The notes beneath the pieces were generated by a model. It was not told the origin of the DNA. It saw only the letters and a list, made by a program, of their open reading frames with translations, and searched no databases. This document shows positions 25,301 to 40,035 of a stretch of DNA of 64,000 bases, piece by piece. The position numbers and the translations under genes are program-made. This stretch comes from Anoplopoma fimbria (taxonomy: Eukaryota; Chordata; Actinopteri; Perciformes; Anoplopomatidae): assembly GCF_027596085.1 (NCBI RefSeq), contig NC_072449.1, positions 26,931,123 through 26,995,122 of the forward strand. The letters are read 5' to 3'. Every line of letters starts with the position of its first letter. The first letter of the stretch is position 1.

Positions 25301-26382
25301 TCAATACACCGGAATGCATATCTCCACCAAAGCAATATAAATAAAATGCCTATTATTTTTAAATGCAACTTATTACATGAGTATTTTCAACAACAGAACA
25401 AAGTTAGGCATTTATGCTTCATGTTATAATCGTTTCATTCTCGAGACGGAACTGTCTGAGCCTCATATGATTAAAAGTTGTATCTTCAAAAATAGTGAGA
25501 CGCGCACTCGAGTAAGACAGTGGTGAATACAGATTTGACTGGTGTGTCATAATCAGATTGGAAAGAAAAGGTTATGACACAAATAGGCCTATAACATTTT
25601 AGGGCGATAGTATCACCTTTATCTTCAATGCTCTGGATGAAATCTTGCAAGAAGTTCACAATCTTAAATTCAATCTGGTTTTAGCGAGCTGGCTTAAAGG
25701 TGAGGAAATAACACAAACTGCTTATTGCCCGAAATCACATGAGCTTAAGGTATGGACGAATAGAGAAAATCATCTAATGACACAATACTGACCTTTTTAC
25801 TTGAAGTTAGGAATGAACATAAATTGTGTAGATGCTACAATCATATGTATATGCTGTGTGATATGATTGATATGAAAGGGAAAGAGTGAATGAAATAAAT
25901 AAAAAGTGTTAGAGGGAAAGAAGAAGAAGGATGACGGTAAAACACAGGATGTAAAAATAAAAAGGATGAAAATTGCATCATTAAAATAAAACTGTGTTAT
26001 AGGACCACTGTACCTGCATGCTAAAATTCTGGCTAGGAGGTTGAGCAGAATTCCACATTCAGCCCTCTCAACCTTTGCAAATGGGAGCAGTATCATTAAA
26101 TGTGCTCCAGGTGATATTCAGAGCATTAATATAGCAGCATATTACTATTTGCTGTGTAAAGATATAGTGGAGAAATGTCTACCTGAGCAGACAATGAGCT
26201 GTCTCTCCCTCTGTGTGTGTTGTAATCCGAGTTTTGCCTTGCTTTGTTGACATAGCACAGCCAGCCGCTCGTGCCTTCTAGTGCATGGGATTGTGCCCCA
26301 CTGCTTAGCTCATTGCCGTCGCTCTGCACTGCTTTCATGCAGAGGTTAAAGCTGAAAAAAGCCTTTCGGACCAGCGTAATCA

Positions 26383-26403
26383 TTATAATAATAATAATAA
26401 TAA
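26383..26403. repeat. (ATA)n trinucleotide run
   Basis: A short perfect (ATA/TAA)n run of about 21 bases that produces a poly-Ile ORF. Confidence 0.85.
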
Positions 26404-29400
26404 TGCGTAACACCCAGTCTTTCCTATTCCCTCAGGTGAACACTGTTAGCTCTGCCAGAACTTTTGCTGTCGTTTGCACTGTCAGCACCGCTAAAGCCAC
26501 AGCTACTGATATATTGCCATATTGAGAGTTGTTAAGGGGACACACAAATGCTAGAGGCAACTTAAAGACATTGAGTGTCTTCAAGGTAAATGAATACACA
26601 CACAAATGCTCCGAATCTTGTATATAGCACCTTTAATGAGGAACATGAGAATTTATAAATAATGTACACACTACAGAGAGGTCTCTGTCAACTAACTTTA
26701 TATAAGTTTTCCTTATGATATGATATTTGGATTCTTTGGAAAACTATACCATATTTGGCGATATCGTAGTCTTAAGGTTTCAATTTTATTCAGGGGCAAT
26801 CGATATGAGACAATGTCATATGCCCATTTACCATAATCATGTACATTTGTATCAACTCATACAAAAAGCAACACAGATATGATTGGACAGTTGTTGACAT
26901 AGACTTGCCATAGGAAATAAAAAATTGTGACGCTTCTTAATAATGATCATTTGTATCGATGTTTTCACTTTGCATCGATGGTATTGACTCGCTGAACGTT
27001 GAATATATTTATTGATCAAAGATCCACCTATTGTTATACTCCTACTATCAACCAAACTGCATGAAACCAAAACAGGAGCATCTGAGCAGTAGGAAAGTTT
27101 TCAATAAGCTGTCCGAGCTCCGGATCAGTCACATTATCTTTGGAAATCTTCTCTTTGTCAGTCTCCCCAGATGTGATGTCGCCATAGCTCTTCTCTATGA
27201 AAAAGTTAGGACAATATTGCAGGATGCTGACAGCATTCATCTCACCAGCCGTCCTGTAGTAACACAGACAAGAAATAATGTACACATGAATGTTACATAG
27301 CAGAACACAGTTCTACATAGTCAACATTTTCTCTATGGTAAGCTGTAAATGAACACTTCAGGGTGTTCTCTGTACTCACTCTATTAAAGAACTTGGCTTC
27401 AACACCTGTCATCAGTGCTATGATTGAAAAAAAAAAGTGGATCAATATATAAAGACTCAAAAATAAAACAACAATATTTTTTAATGTAAACACATCATGT
27501 TACAGCCCTTGACCTATTTGAGCATGGAGATTGCATGCAACCAGTGAATGGCCACACACCAAATGGTATTTTTCATTAAATATGAGAAAGAGTTAAGAAT
27601 TATTTTCTGAGAGCCTTGTTGTCATCTGGATGAACAGACAATCAGAGGAGATTTTGTGGAGAAGATCTCTTGACCAGTCCACTGCACCGTACCCCTGTTA
27701 AACACTGGGTTGTTTTGGCAAGACTTGAGGGAAACAAATAAAAGGTTAGCTTACTGTACCTGTTTGACTTCATCACTGGTATGTTTTTCGTCCTTGTCCA
27801 AATCGTAATGTGTTTTTTCTTTTTATGATTGGAATGGAAGCAAAGATTTAAGGCCACATGCCTTCACAAGTGGAATCCCAAATTATGATCACTATGCAAA
27901 AATAAATGAAGTGAATAAATAATGTGTCCAATGTGCAAAATTGAAGAAAACATTTCTCTCAAGATGCTGGCAAATACTTCAACAGAATACGCAACCAGGA
28001 GCCAAGGACAGGCCACCGTCATAAAAACAGAAAGCAGAACTAATTTTGAAGTAAAATGGTCGGACGCAAAATGCCCGTCATCTTCAGTAATGTAATTCAC
28101 CACCTTTCATTGCCTTTACCTGAACATGAGGTTGTGAATTGGAGCACACCAAGAGATTGTGAAAATATAATGTAAAAAATAATCAACTAATACATACAAA
28201 TAATTCAAACTAGAGGCTACAAATGAGTCTATTTGCCATATCGTTAAGTTGTAGTTAGCTGTCTTGTTTGTCGTCGATCCGTTGAGGCTATCTCCATACG
28301 GAAGGGGTGTGGTTTCATCTCTCAGCCCTTTGGCCACTTTTATGCATTTCTTCTAAATTATGCAGTGGGTGAACTTGGGCTCAGATCTGGGGGTGAAGTC
28401 AAACTTTAATCCATAGCAGCACTAGTGGTCTACACCTCCACAGGGGACCTTTAACACTGCATGATACTCGACAATTTTGAATAATTTTGATATTTCTCTC
28501 TGAGCCACTGCTTCAACTTGAAATATCTGGTGGCTTGTTCATTGTTCTTGTGTCATACCAAAATCTCCCCACTGTTGGCGTTACCATTCTGACATCAATC
28601 AAGCCGTATCTTATTTCTACATCCTGTTTATATTCTTTGGGTTTCACCCAAATGACAGGAACTTTGTCAGTTTATGACTGTTATGCATAATCCCTGGCCC
28701 TTCAGTAAAACAAAATTAATACTTCAGTCACTTTCTGATGAATTGTTATGACAGAAATGGAAAGACTACATGGTGTTCATTTGTATGTTAGTTTGTTTAT
28801 CAGAATGGATTGACTTTTTGTCTCATATCAATCTACTGAGAAAAAAAAGGTTTGAAGGCGGAGGTAGCATTGCTGCCATGCCATTCAGTGTGTATCATTT
28901 GAGTGCCGGGTCTTATCTGTGACCTTTTCTCAAGGCCCGTGCTCTGAGATTCTATCTGCTTCATGAAAAAGGGACAAGTGGGCAGTTTAAATTTGAACTG
29001 AAATTGCCTTGATATTGTCTTAGCCTGTGGATGGGTTATGCAGTCAGGCAGGGGGTTGTTCATCTATTTCTCTTGGGTATATATATTTTTCTTTTGAGGC
29101 AATTTTTCATTTCGCTATCACGCTTCTGCAACTTTTTGTTTTTGGTGTCCTTGACATTTCTTTGTACCCAAGTGACTTTGTAGTAGATTCACAGTAATCA
29201 GTGACAGTGTAAATACTTGAAAGCCCATGCATTTGCACAACCAGTATTTAGTGTAATGGTTTTCTCTCCATGGATTAGATATTATTTGTATGTATTTATT
29301 AATAACAGGCATTTCCTTACGAAAAAAGAGCTGAGTGAGAGCAAGAGAAACAAAGGCTCAGAGGGATGAGGCGCTGTGGAGAGTAAACAGGGGAAATGGC

Positions 29401-29934
29401 AGATGAATGCCTGAAGATGTTGAGGGATTTTCTGGAAGTGATTGGCTGTCTTTGTGGTCCCAGGTTTTTATAATCCCATCCTGTGATGCTATAATCTCCG
29501 TTTTCTTTTGTACAGAGTAAATACCCTCATTACATGGGGCAAAGCTGATGACTTGTTATAAAAATGGAAATGAAGAGCCAAGAGAAATCCTTTATTAAAT
29601 ACTTGCCTTCCTATACGTTCCCTGTCAGGCCACTGGCACCCACACGATTACCATAAAAGATAATCTCACCACAACACTTTGGGACGTAAAGACACATTGA
29701 GATACTTTGAGGCACTTGTGAAACAGTGTAGCAAACAATAGGACTCTGGATTTTCTCATCCCAGCTTCCTGTCAAGATGCTTTTTGTGGGCTATAATTAA
29801 ATTGAAGAGTGATTGTAAAAATCATCCTTTCTGGAAATCAGGTCGTTGATTTTTCTTGCATCTGCTCTATTTTAAATCATTCATATTTCCCTTTTTTCTT
29901 TAAAAAGAAAATCTGTATAACAAACCATTTCCTG

Positions 29935-30160
29935 ATCAAATCGAGGCAGGAGTGTGAGCAGCTTTGTGGGATGAAGGTCACAGGGCCTCGCTGTGGGGGA
30001 AGACTGGCTCATTTGCATGTTTCATCTCACATCTCTCTGCATATAACATGAATTGTGGGTGTTAAAGCTCAGCACCTATGGCCACAAATGCAGAGGAGAG
30101 CTCTATATTGTAACATTAGCATGATTATTGATTTTCTCTCCTTTCGGTCATATTTGATGG
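29935..30160. promoter_or_regulatory. Candidate conserved non-coding element (weak)
   Basis: A low-repeat stretch with an ATTTGCAT octamer (near 30011), which is a POU-factor site, plus several balanced-composition words. It shows no ORF conservation and no recognisable mobile element. It is flagged only because it stands out from the AT-rich background. Confidence 0.15.
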
Positions 30161-30193
30161 TTGAACTGCAGTACATTTGAGGGTAGAAGCTGT

Positions 30194-30196
30194 TTA

Positions 30197-30279
<83 letters not shown>
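30194..30279. repeat. (TA)n microsatellite with TATG interruption
   Basis: About 86 bp of alternating TA interrupted by TGTATGTATG near 30239-30249. The sequence is self-complementary and could extrude cruciforms. It encodes only Tyr/Ile repeats. Confidence 0.95.
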
Positions 30280-30551
30280 TTGGGAGATGCAAGTTATTAT
30301 TACTTTTTTCAAAATGCACCTGAGTGGCATTATTCTTCTCTCAAATCAAAATAGTAGTTTATAATCATAAATTCTATGATACTGGGTTGGATTATTTTCA
30401 CTGTCTCAATTGTATTCCATAGTAAATGTACTACACCATATTGCAATTCAGTATCTTGCTATCAGGATATATAATGTAATAGAAGATTTTATTCATACAA
30501 CACACTTCTATAGCCTGCATTAGTTGTGTCTAACACACACACATGTAACAG
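30280..30551. other. Anonymous spacer
   Basis: AT-rich spacer between the (TA)n array and the hAT copy, with a short (AC)n just before the element. Confidence 0.5.
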
Positions 30552-30977
30552 CAGCGGACCGGTTTCATGTAAGACAATATTTGGTGTGGTGGATAAACAC
30601 GACGAAATAAAATGAAACGACCGGCATGAAAACAAATTTAAATTGCATGAAGAATACAAATGACCATAACGCTGAATCAGTGGGAGCCCTGAGCTTGTCT
30701 GGGGGTAATGGGAGACAATGACACCCGAAGTGTCCAGTCTACTCCGTCAACTTTGTTTTGATTGCTGTCACTGCAGAAAATCCCTAATTTTCGCTAGTTT
30801 GTGGTCTTAATTTATGCGTCCAGAGACACAGGCGGATATAATTGGGAGAGAATCCGGTCATTTTTCAAAAATAAAACATCTTTCAGACTCTGATAATAAA
30901 TAAAATGGAAATAATATAAGTTATTTATTCTTTCTGTGCGGCCCGGTACCTAATGACCCAGGGGTTGGGGACCGCTG
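30552..30977 (-). mobile_element. Nonautonomous hAT element copy, about 426 bp, left end shortened
   Basis: The right end GGGGTTGGGGACCGCTG (30961-30977), read on the complementary strand as CAGCGGTCCCCAACCCC, is a classic hAT terminus, and it is followed inward by GCGGCCCGGTACC. The left end reads CAGCGGACCGGTTTCATGTAAG and appears to have lost the CCCCAACC part by a short internal deletion. Internal blocks GGCGGATATAATTGGGAGAG, GCGTCCAGAGACACAGG and CCATAACGCTGAATCAGTG are those of a fish family I recognise. No transposase is encoded. The 8-bp flanks (TGTAACAG and ATATACAG) match at only 5 to 6 positions, so the target duplication is uncertain. Confidence 0.7.
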
Positions 30978-31359
30978 ATATACAGCACATGTTCTAAGTG
31001 TGTCTGTGGTAGCAGTTCCTAAAATCTCTCCAGCACCAATATTCTGCCTGGGGTTTTTGATATAAAGCTGTTCCATATTAGCCCTCTATATTCCATTTGT
31101 ATTTATCATCTGAATGGAAAAATGTATTCATGGTGAGGCTGCTTCCCAAGAGAAAAAAAGGTTTTACAGCTACTCTAGTCCATTACTGAAACGGAATAGG
31201 TGTGCTGGCTCCTCCAGAGGTGTTCTCATTTATGTGCGGGAGGTATAATGATTTACACAAACTCATCAAGTGGGTTTTGTCTTACACTGTATTACTCTAT
31301 GTTATCATTTGTGCCTTAAATTCATTATAAATATAATTTTAGTAAGCTTTTTTAATTAT
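30978..31359. other. Anonymous spacer
   Basis: No gene or recognisable element is seen between the two MITE-type copies. Confidence 0.5.
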
Positions 31360-31838
31360 TTAAAGTTGAGCTGATAGAGGACATATCATGAAAAACTCAC
31401 CTTGTTTGTGCAAATACATTTGGGTACCTGGAAACCTACCAAGCCATAAACTGTGAAGTGAGACAAGCCAGTCGGTTTACTGAGGGCTGCCTGGATCTGA
31501 TAACATGTGATTCAACAAGCCATTCAGATTTGACTCCCCTTCCTGTGTCACATTCAGGCTAATTAGAATACACCGACCCCCATCTCAGTATCTCCACCTG
31601 CGGCTTGAGACCTACCTTTGCAAAGGCGCACAATGTTTTTCTCACAAGTCAGTCAGAGCAGACTGAGATTTAATTTTGTGCGGGGGGATGTTTGAGACAG
31701 GGTGTGAATACTGGTATATTAAGACAGACAGTATGAAAAAAAAGGGGGGGGGTTACCATTAAAGCCCGTTAAAAATGTTTTAGTAGAAACCAGGATAAAA
31801 GTATGAACCTGAAAATAAGCATGAAATGTCCCCTTTAA
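31360..31838 (-). mobile_element. MITE-like percomorph repeat, about 479 bp
   Basis: The left side has TTAAAG...GAGGACATATCATG and the right side ends CATGAAATGTCCCCTTTAA, so the ends form an imperfect inverted pair (TTAAAGGGGACAT... type). Internal landmarks that I recognise from an abundant percomorph repeat are GAAAAACTCACCTTGTTTGT, GAAACCTACCAAGCCATAAACTGTGAAGTG (in part), GACCTACCTTTGCAAAGGC and AAGTATGAACCTGAAAATAAG. A run of G (about 31744-31752) interrupts it. It has no coding capacity. Confidence 0.65.
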
Positions 31839-32119
31839 TAGTGTCCCTCAATCATTCACACTGCGGTTTTTAATTCAATAGATTTGTCATATAATTGCTG
31901 CACCGTAGCCCTCGGGCCATGTCAATCCTGCAACTTTTCCTAAATCATTCAGTGCCTAGGCTTGAGGCAAGAAGAATGGATGTAAATACAGATAAGAACT
32001 GTAAAAATTAACGGACCGGTGGATGTTGGGCGAGTGTCACAACTAGTGAGGAACGACATGATCGGTGTTTCTCAGAATAGAGCATCAACCCACTTTCATC
32101 CGTACCCACTGATCAATGA

Positions 32120-32270
32120 ACAGCAGCTCTTGACGTCTTAATGCTGGTGTTATTACTCTGAATATGGCCCTAATTGAAGCAACATAATTAGATTAACATG
32201 TGCACGTGATGTACAGCTGATCTACCTCACCATCCTCATAATCACATTAACATCAAAGCATGAGTGTGCG
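32120..32270. promoter_or_regulatory. Candidate conserved non-coding element (weak)
   Basis: Contains CATAATTAGATTAACATG, a nearby GCACGTGATG (E-box core CACGTG) and ACAGCTGATC within about 60 bases, in a repeat-free stretch. This is suggestive of a regulatory element on composition alone; no conservation evidence is available. Confidence 0.15.
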
Positions 32271-33559
32271 TGTAGAAAATATACAGATTTCTTTATGGAA
32301 CGCCTGCTTCTGTTGAATTGGATATCTTAGAATGGCAAGCTTTACCTCCCACAGCCAGGTTTTCCCTCCGGCAAGTTATTATGCAACAAAAGTGGACTGG
32401 CTCTGTGAGACAGAGTGTGCTTCTTTTTCTTTATTTTTATTTTTTTTAAGAGAGCTAAGAGTAATCGTGCACTCTAATTTGAGGCTTTGGAGACTGGTAG
32501 AGAAAGACAAGGCCACTTAAAGACCCTTTCACCCTCCTCTGACAGTGTTTTTGTTTTCCCTCCATTACTCGGAGCAGTGTAACCAGAGGCTGCAGTGACC
32601 CCAGCTCACACTCTGTAAAGTGTCATTTGTATCCAAACGGAGAAAAAAAAATGATAAAAGTTTCTTCCTTCAACCACAATGAGTATTTCTTTAGTTTGTG
32701 TACAGTCGCTTCGTTCAGTAAGCAGGTTGAACTTCTCGTCCCCCATGGAATGAAAAAAGTAGTTTCTGTAGCACGCTACTTTCAACTAACAATACCACAA
32801 TGCAATGTACAGTCATTTGATACTTCACCTGTCAGTGATGGCATACAATAATGACTATTCATAAATGTCAATTTACTGATCAATACAGAGTAAATAAATA
32901 AGTGTAGGTAAACGTGAATGAGTCAATCGGGATGATTTCAGAGTCAAGTTCTCTATTCTGTTGTATACTCATCTAGTTTAGTTTAGTCTGTTCTGTAACA
33001 TCTAGAGTTTATCTATTTTTTTTGTTTTTGTCTAGTCTGTTCTACTCTAGCCTCCTCTTCTTCTGTGGTCAGGTCTGATTAAGGCTTTATTTTTGGCTGC
33101 TGCAGATCATTTGCCTTTGCGGTGTGTTTGTTTGTGTGGGTGTTTGTCAGTGGTACAAAAAGACAATATAAGGCAAGTGGACATTGTGCACTTCTGTTGT
33201 TAATCATGCATATTCTGCCAGTATCAGCTGTGATTCACCATATATATTTTTTGCTCATTATTCTGTGAAGCTGGTCCTTGCCTTTACTGTCAGTGCACCC
33301 ATTGCTTTGTTACCGACTCCTGTACAGCTCGTTTATTTGCTGATCATAGGATGTAGTTTCATCAAACACTATTCTTGTTGGAATGTGTTCCTGTCATGTT
33401 CTCTTGTGACTTTTAATTGAAATCTTTTTTTTTTTTGGTGCACACATTGGGATTCAACTTTTGATCTACTGGAAGCCACTTAAAGCAACTTAGCTATGCA
33501 ATTATAGCTCTTCGCTCTACAATAAATTCGGTTAGCTTGCCAAATCCTCAGCCTGTAAG

Positions 33560-34020
33560 CATTTTTGAGCCCCGATACGATATCTTGGTTTTGATTATCG
33601 ACTGATACTGAGTACCGATGCTATTCCAGTGTTTAAATCATAAGTTGTATGCCTCACTGTGTGGAAGTGACTGAGATCATTCTTTTATGTGTAAGGAAAC
33701 ATCAGGCTTGACTAAAACATTGCTTATATAAAAATATATATATAACAAATAAATAAATAGATATAAATAACCTGAATTATTATATATTATTAAATACTTG
33801 TAATATTATTATTATTGTTTTTAATAATAAATAAATCGTACACCATAAACATTTAACACGTAAACCATGTTAAATGCAGCAACAAATTGGTTAAAAATGA
33901 AACAAGTATTTAGATTTCAGTATATAATGTATGAAGGACAGAATTGGATTGAATAGATTTGCCCCATTGGTACTGAAAGCCGGTCCACCCATTTAAGTCA
34001 GTATTGGCGAGATATCCAAT
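33560..34020. mobile_element. Possible degenerate hAT-like repeat (GATACCGAT-rich)
   Basis: Words such as CCCCGATACGATATCTTGG, GATTATCGACTGATACTGAG and GTACTGAAAGCCGG, with GTATTGGCGAGATATCCAAT at the other side, resemble fish hAT elements rich in CCGATACCGAT. The ends cannot be defined. Confidence 0.3.
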
Positions 34021-34399
34021 GTCCTTCCTAGTTTGGCAACTATTGGCAACTATGGGCAAAATCAACAACAAAAATTCTGATATCAATATATATTGGTTTG
34101 TGAAAAATCAATGTAAAGTAAAGATATTCAAACGGATGCCTGGTGTGTTCCAGATATTCATTATATCTTTATTAAAAAAAAATAGTTTACTTTAATTTTG
34201 TTTGCACAAATAAAAATACACAAATTTAACAAGTAATATACAGTTTAACAAAGGCACTGGGCTTATTTAAAGCCTCCACCTAAATAGCATTAACATGTCT
34301 TAATATTATATAGGACACAGGATAAATATACATAAAATGACATGACTACCCAAATATTAATGGCAAACTATTTGAACAATAATTATATAATAGCAGCAG

Positions 34400-34421
34400 C
34401 AACAACAACAACAACAACAAT
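34400..34421. repeat. (AAC)n trinucleotide run
   Basis: A short (CAA)n run after AGCAGC, about 22 bases. Confidence 0.85.
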
Positions 34422-35223
34422 AGTAACATTACATTGTCAAAAAAGGATAAGTGATATTGTGGTGATGTGCGAGTGTGTATAAAAGTTTCTGTATACGTGT
34501 GCATGCGTGAGTGTGTGCATGTGTTTTATGAGGGGCATATTGGTTTGGACTACTGCGCTGAGTCCTGAGCAACAGCAATGTTACATGTCACTATGAAGAC
34601 AATAAATAAAAAATATAAGACAACAAGGAATGGGGACAAGACAGTAACAGCAGTGAAATGCTCTTCAAGCATCTTTTGAAACATTTCATAGAGTAGCAAT
34701 ATTCTGTCAGGTGGGATAAGACACTCCAAATGAAAAGTACTTGCCCAAACTATTATTACAATATAAAAGCTAGGGTTAAATTAGACTGTAATAAAGAATA
34801 AGGAGACCATTGTTGGTGACTCAATACAATCATTTCAACTCAAAGAGCTTTTAAAGTATTTCCCAATTGCTTTGGCTCATTTTTTTTAATAAGTCTTGAC
34901 ATTCTCTAAACTGTAAGTGCAATTGTCTCAAGTGTTTCATGGGACATCATAACTATTCTGCATGTTTTCAAAAGGTACTAACTCACACAGAACATTCAAT
35001 TCATGCTTCAATCCCTAGATGTTGTGTCAGTAAATTGGCCAATGTCATGAAAATCAAAAGCTGCTTTGTCTTCGTTTGAGCCGCACTGGTCAAATGTTTT
35101 CACTATAGCAGTCGACCCTTGAAATGTATCTCTTTTTTATGACACTGACTGCTTACTACTGTCTAGCTTAATGTGTGTCTGTAGTCTGTGTACTGTAGTA
35201 CACGGAGAACAATATGCACTTTC

Positions 35224-35335
35224 CTTTGTATACCATAACTTTGTGTCCATGTCATAGATATTTACGGAATATGCAATTGCAAATTTCCCCGCTGCGGGAC
35301 TAATAAAGGATTATCTTATCTTATCTTATCTTAAT
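35224..35335 (+). mobile_element. LINE 3' tail with (TTATC)n end
   Basis: Contains GCAAATTTCCCCGCTGCGGG, then ACTAATAAAGGATTATCTTATC and further TTATC units (35308-35332). This is the 3' end of a widespread teleost non-LTR retrotransposon, in which CCCC...GCGGGACTAATAAAGGAT precedes a five-base tandem tail. The upstream body is not recognisable, so this is a severely 5'-truncated insertion. It encodes nothing. Confidence 0.7.
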
Positions 35336-36923
<1,588 letters not shown>

Positions 36924-39530
36924 TCAAAGATTATGCTGTAATCAACCAGTAAGGGTGTACTCTTTTCCCCCACTATTAATATTCCGCCCTTCTTCCAGAT
37001 ATCAAAAGGTTCACATTCCTGAAGCAGATGAAGATGGGTTTTATTTATTTATGCTTTACCAGTTATGTGAGACTAAAAGCCTATGAAAGACTCTTGAGTG
37101 ATCGTGCAGTCACCTCCAAAAATATCTGAAAGATTGCAAAAAAGGATTTAAGATGTAGAGTGTCGATGATCATCTTGAATTCTCCCCCCTGCATGAGAGG
37201 AATCTTCCTCACTGCAAATTGGAGGAGATCAGAAGGAGGAAAGACAAAACACCTAAAAAAAATCATGGCAACTGACGTGGAGAGATTGAAACCAAAAACA
37301 TGTGGGATGGAGAATCATCTTGTTTCATGGTGTTTTGCCATAAACCGTCTTGCAAACTGATTCACCTCGCCTCTGATGCAGTGTGATGGCACTTTTTTTC
37401 TTATTATTATTATTTGTTTAGGGACGTTCTTATGTCGATACTTAATTTCTGCTGAGATGTAATTTAGTCAGACAGTTTTGTTCCCTGTTGATTTGATATA
37501 ATGAGACGAGGCAGCGTTTCTCATGTTTGTTGAAGCATTTTGCTTTTATTCCAGATGTCTCTGAACAAAAAAAAGCATGGAAGAGATAAACAGTAAAAGC
37601 ACTGATGCAAATTAAATCCATTAAGGAGTAAGTGAAAGAACACAATTTTAAGACTGGCACACCATTTAGACTGGATAGATAGATCATAAATATTTAAAAA
37701 TGGTGTTATTGTTGTGTTATCACGTGGTCCTGCTTTGCATAGAGGATCTTTTCCCATTCAGCTGTTGACATTTTCACTTGAATATCTTTCCTATAGAATG
37801 TCTCTATGCATTTAAGATGTATAAGTAAATAAATGGATGAAAATGGAGGAGAGAGGAATGAATAAATGAACACATGACTGTGGGAGCAGTACCCTGATTT
37901 TCTGGGAACAGCAGGAAGCAGGAGCCTCAGTACACAAATGACAGGGTTACAGTTCATTGTCTCGCAAATAGCTTCTCCCATTATTTTATGACTCTATATT
38001 ATATTCCCTTTTTCTTCATCATGTCTCGGCTTTCACAGAATGAATTCAGCGAGTTAATTAAAGCGGAGTTTGAAAACATTGCTGCGAGAAGAAAAGGGCC
38101 AGCCATAACATAATGATAGCCGAAGGCCACAAGTATTCTTAATAACGGGGTCCCTCGTCAGCGCTGGTCATAGGAAGTAAATCCTTCATTAAGCTGCAGT
38201 TTCTCGCAGAGGTGGCATATTAACACTTGTTTACCACAAGCCTCAAAGCACTCAGTAGCAGAGGTGTTCTGCAAACAGGAAGTGCTGCTAGGATAGCCGG
38301 GCCCTCTGTTTCTGAGGGACTGAATTTGAACGATGAAAGTGCTGTTCGGTGTCTTTTTTTTATGCAATCCAGCTCGGTCTCTGTGATTCATTGTCTCTTT
38401 TTGTCTTTGTGTCACTGCCTTTACTTCTCTCTCATACACACTTAGCCACACAAATGCAGACACTTTGATCTACTGCTGTATAGAATACACACATGCGGGC
38501 TCATTTGTGCAAACACGCAGCCTCAAGGTACACTGAAGATGAGGCACGACGAGGGAGTTGTTTCTGTTGGAAAGCTTAGCAGGGCTAAGTGTCATTGCAT
38601 AGGTGAATAGGGGTCTAATAACAGTCTTATGGACCCAAATTATCACTGGTTTGCCTGCAGAGATATTCCAGTGCAGTCTTTTTCATGTAGTTGTTAGGTT
38701 TTGTCTTGAGGGGGTACAGCTCAACATTTCCTGTCTATCTCTGTCTGCTTGCCACAGTCTCTGCTGTGCCGTCCTCCACCCCCTCAAACACAGACTCTGT
38801 TTGAGCTGAGATGAGGTACGAATTGGAAAATGTGTGAATATTATAGCCCATGGCGAGGAATCATTACAGTGTGCACTTCAAGGTCTTGTGCCATATTTTC
38901 CTTCCATCTTTTTATTACGACCTGTCCTATTACAGAAACCCACGTCTTTGATTTTTCCATTTGATTAGCTTAATTACCGACAACTAATAATTTTGCATTT
39001 CTTCCAGAGGCTGATACGTTTTTTTGCAGTTCAGTATAGATCCTGTCTTTATTGTTTAGGTTTTGTCTAAAACCAAAATTAAGAGGTTGCTATCGTTCTA
39101 CCCTTTGAACTGTATCTCTGACAAAATATCCTAGATGATATCAAAGTTTTAAGTGATTTTCATAAATTGCACTGGAAACATTAAAGTTTAGCTACAGGTG
39201 TTGGTATCTAACATATTATTGTTATAAATAAATGAGGAGACAAATGTTACCTTCGTAGTTGTGAGGATTTGTTGCTTTTCTCTGACTCATGTGATGGTGA
39301 ACAGAATGCTTTTGGTTCTGGACAGTTGGTCAGACAAAACAAGCCATTTGATGACAGGATTATGTATTTTAAATGCCCATCTAGGGACGGGGATTGAAAA
39401 TTAACTTAGCCTGTAAATAAATTAAGTGTTGAGGATTCTGGCATTGGTTCAGGCTATGTACATGACCCAAATCAAAATAAACATTAAACGTTAAACGTTG
39501 GCCATTTTTCCCTGTTGTGTATCATGTCCC

Positions 39531-39554
39531 GCCAGCATGCATCATTATGCTGGC
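39531..39554. repeat. Perfect 8-bp hairpin
   Basis: GCCAGCAT at 39531-39538 pairs with ATGCTGGC at 39547-39554 across an 8-nt loop. The cause is unknown; it may be chance. Confidence 0.6.
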
Positions 39555-39824
39555 ATTGTTTGATTGAGGGTAAAAAAAAAAAAAAAGTGTAAAGGTGCAT
39601 CATCTTTATGGCAGTATTGGGGAATCTCTGTTTTTAAAAGTGCTTTAGACAAATCAATAATTACATCAATCAACAAAACAATTGTCAGATTGAAAATGAA
39701 AATAAATGTTTAGCAGTACTAACACTATCACAAAGTGGCAGCTTCAAAAATCTTAATAATATCAGGTTTTTCATTGCGCTTATCCGCCGCAATGCAGCAC
39801 TTCTGTATGTATAACAACATATTT

Positions 39825-40035
39825 TAGCCTGACCAATTTTTTATGCCGATACCGGTACTGAGATTTGTGAGTTTAACAATAAATCGGTTGATCGGGATTT
39901 TTTCAAAACACATAAGTAAGACAAACTATCTTGATACCGCATTTGTTTTAAATTTTAAATTGAGCTACTTATTAAGTCTGACATTTGAAAGCTGAAATAT
40001 CGACTAGTCAGTGCTTTCTGATGGACAGGCTATGA
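39825..40035. mobile_element. Possible degenerate hAT-like relic
   Basis: ATGCCGATACCGGTACTGAG, AATCGGTTGATCGGGATTTT and GAAATATCGACTAGTCAGTG, in this order, resemble a fish hAT family rich in CGATA words. The copy is badly decayed and no target duplication is found. Confidence 0.35.

Larger units (their letters stand above)
22367..30193. other. Long anonymous non-coding stretch
   Basis: About 7.8 kb with no supported gene, RNA gene or bounded mobile element. Small simple repeats occur: TTATTA-type near 24627-24651 and (ATA)n at 26383-26403. Many ORFs of 60-106 codons are present at the density expected for random AT-rich DNA, and none has a domain. The overlapping ORFs at 22986-23427 are in three frames, which argues against coding. 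The stretch near 29935-30160 is listed separately as a weak regulatory candidate. Confidence 0.5.
31839..35223. other. Anonymous non-coding sequence
   Basis: No gene is supported. It includes an (AAC)n run near 34400-34421 and an old hAT-like relic near 33560-34020, listed separately. The stretch 32120-32270 (many TAATTA/GATTAA words, a CACGTG E-box, CAGCTG) has enhancer-like composition but no other support. Confidence 0.5.
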
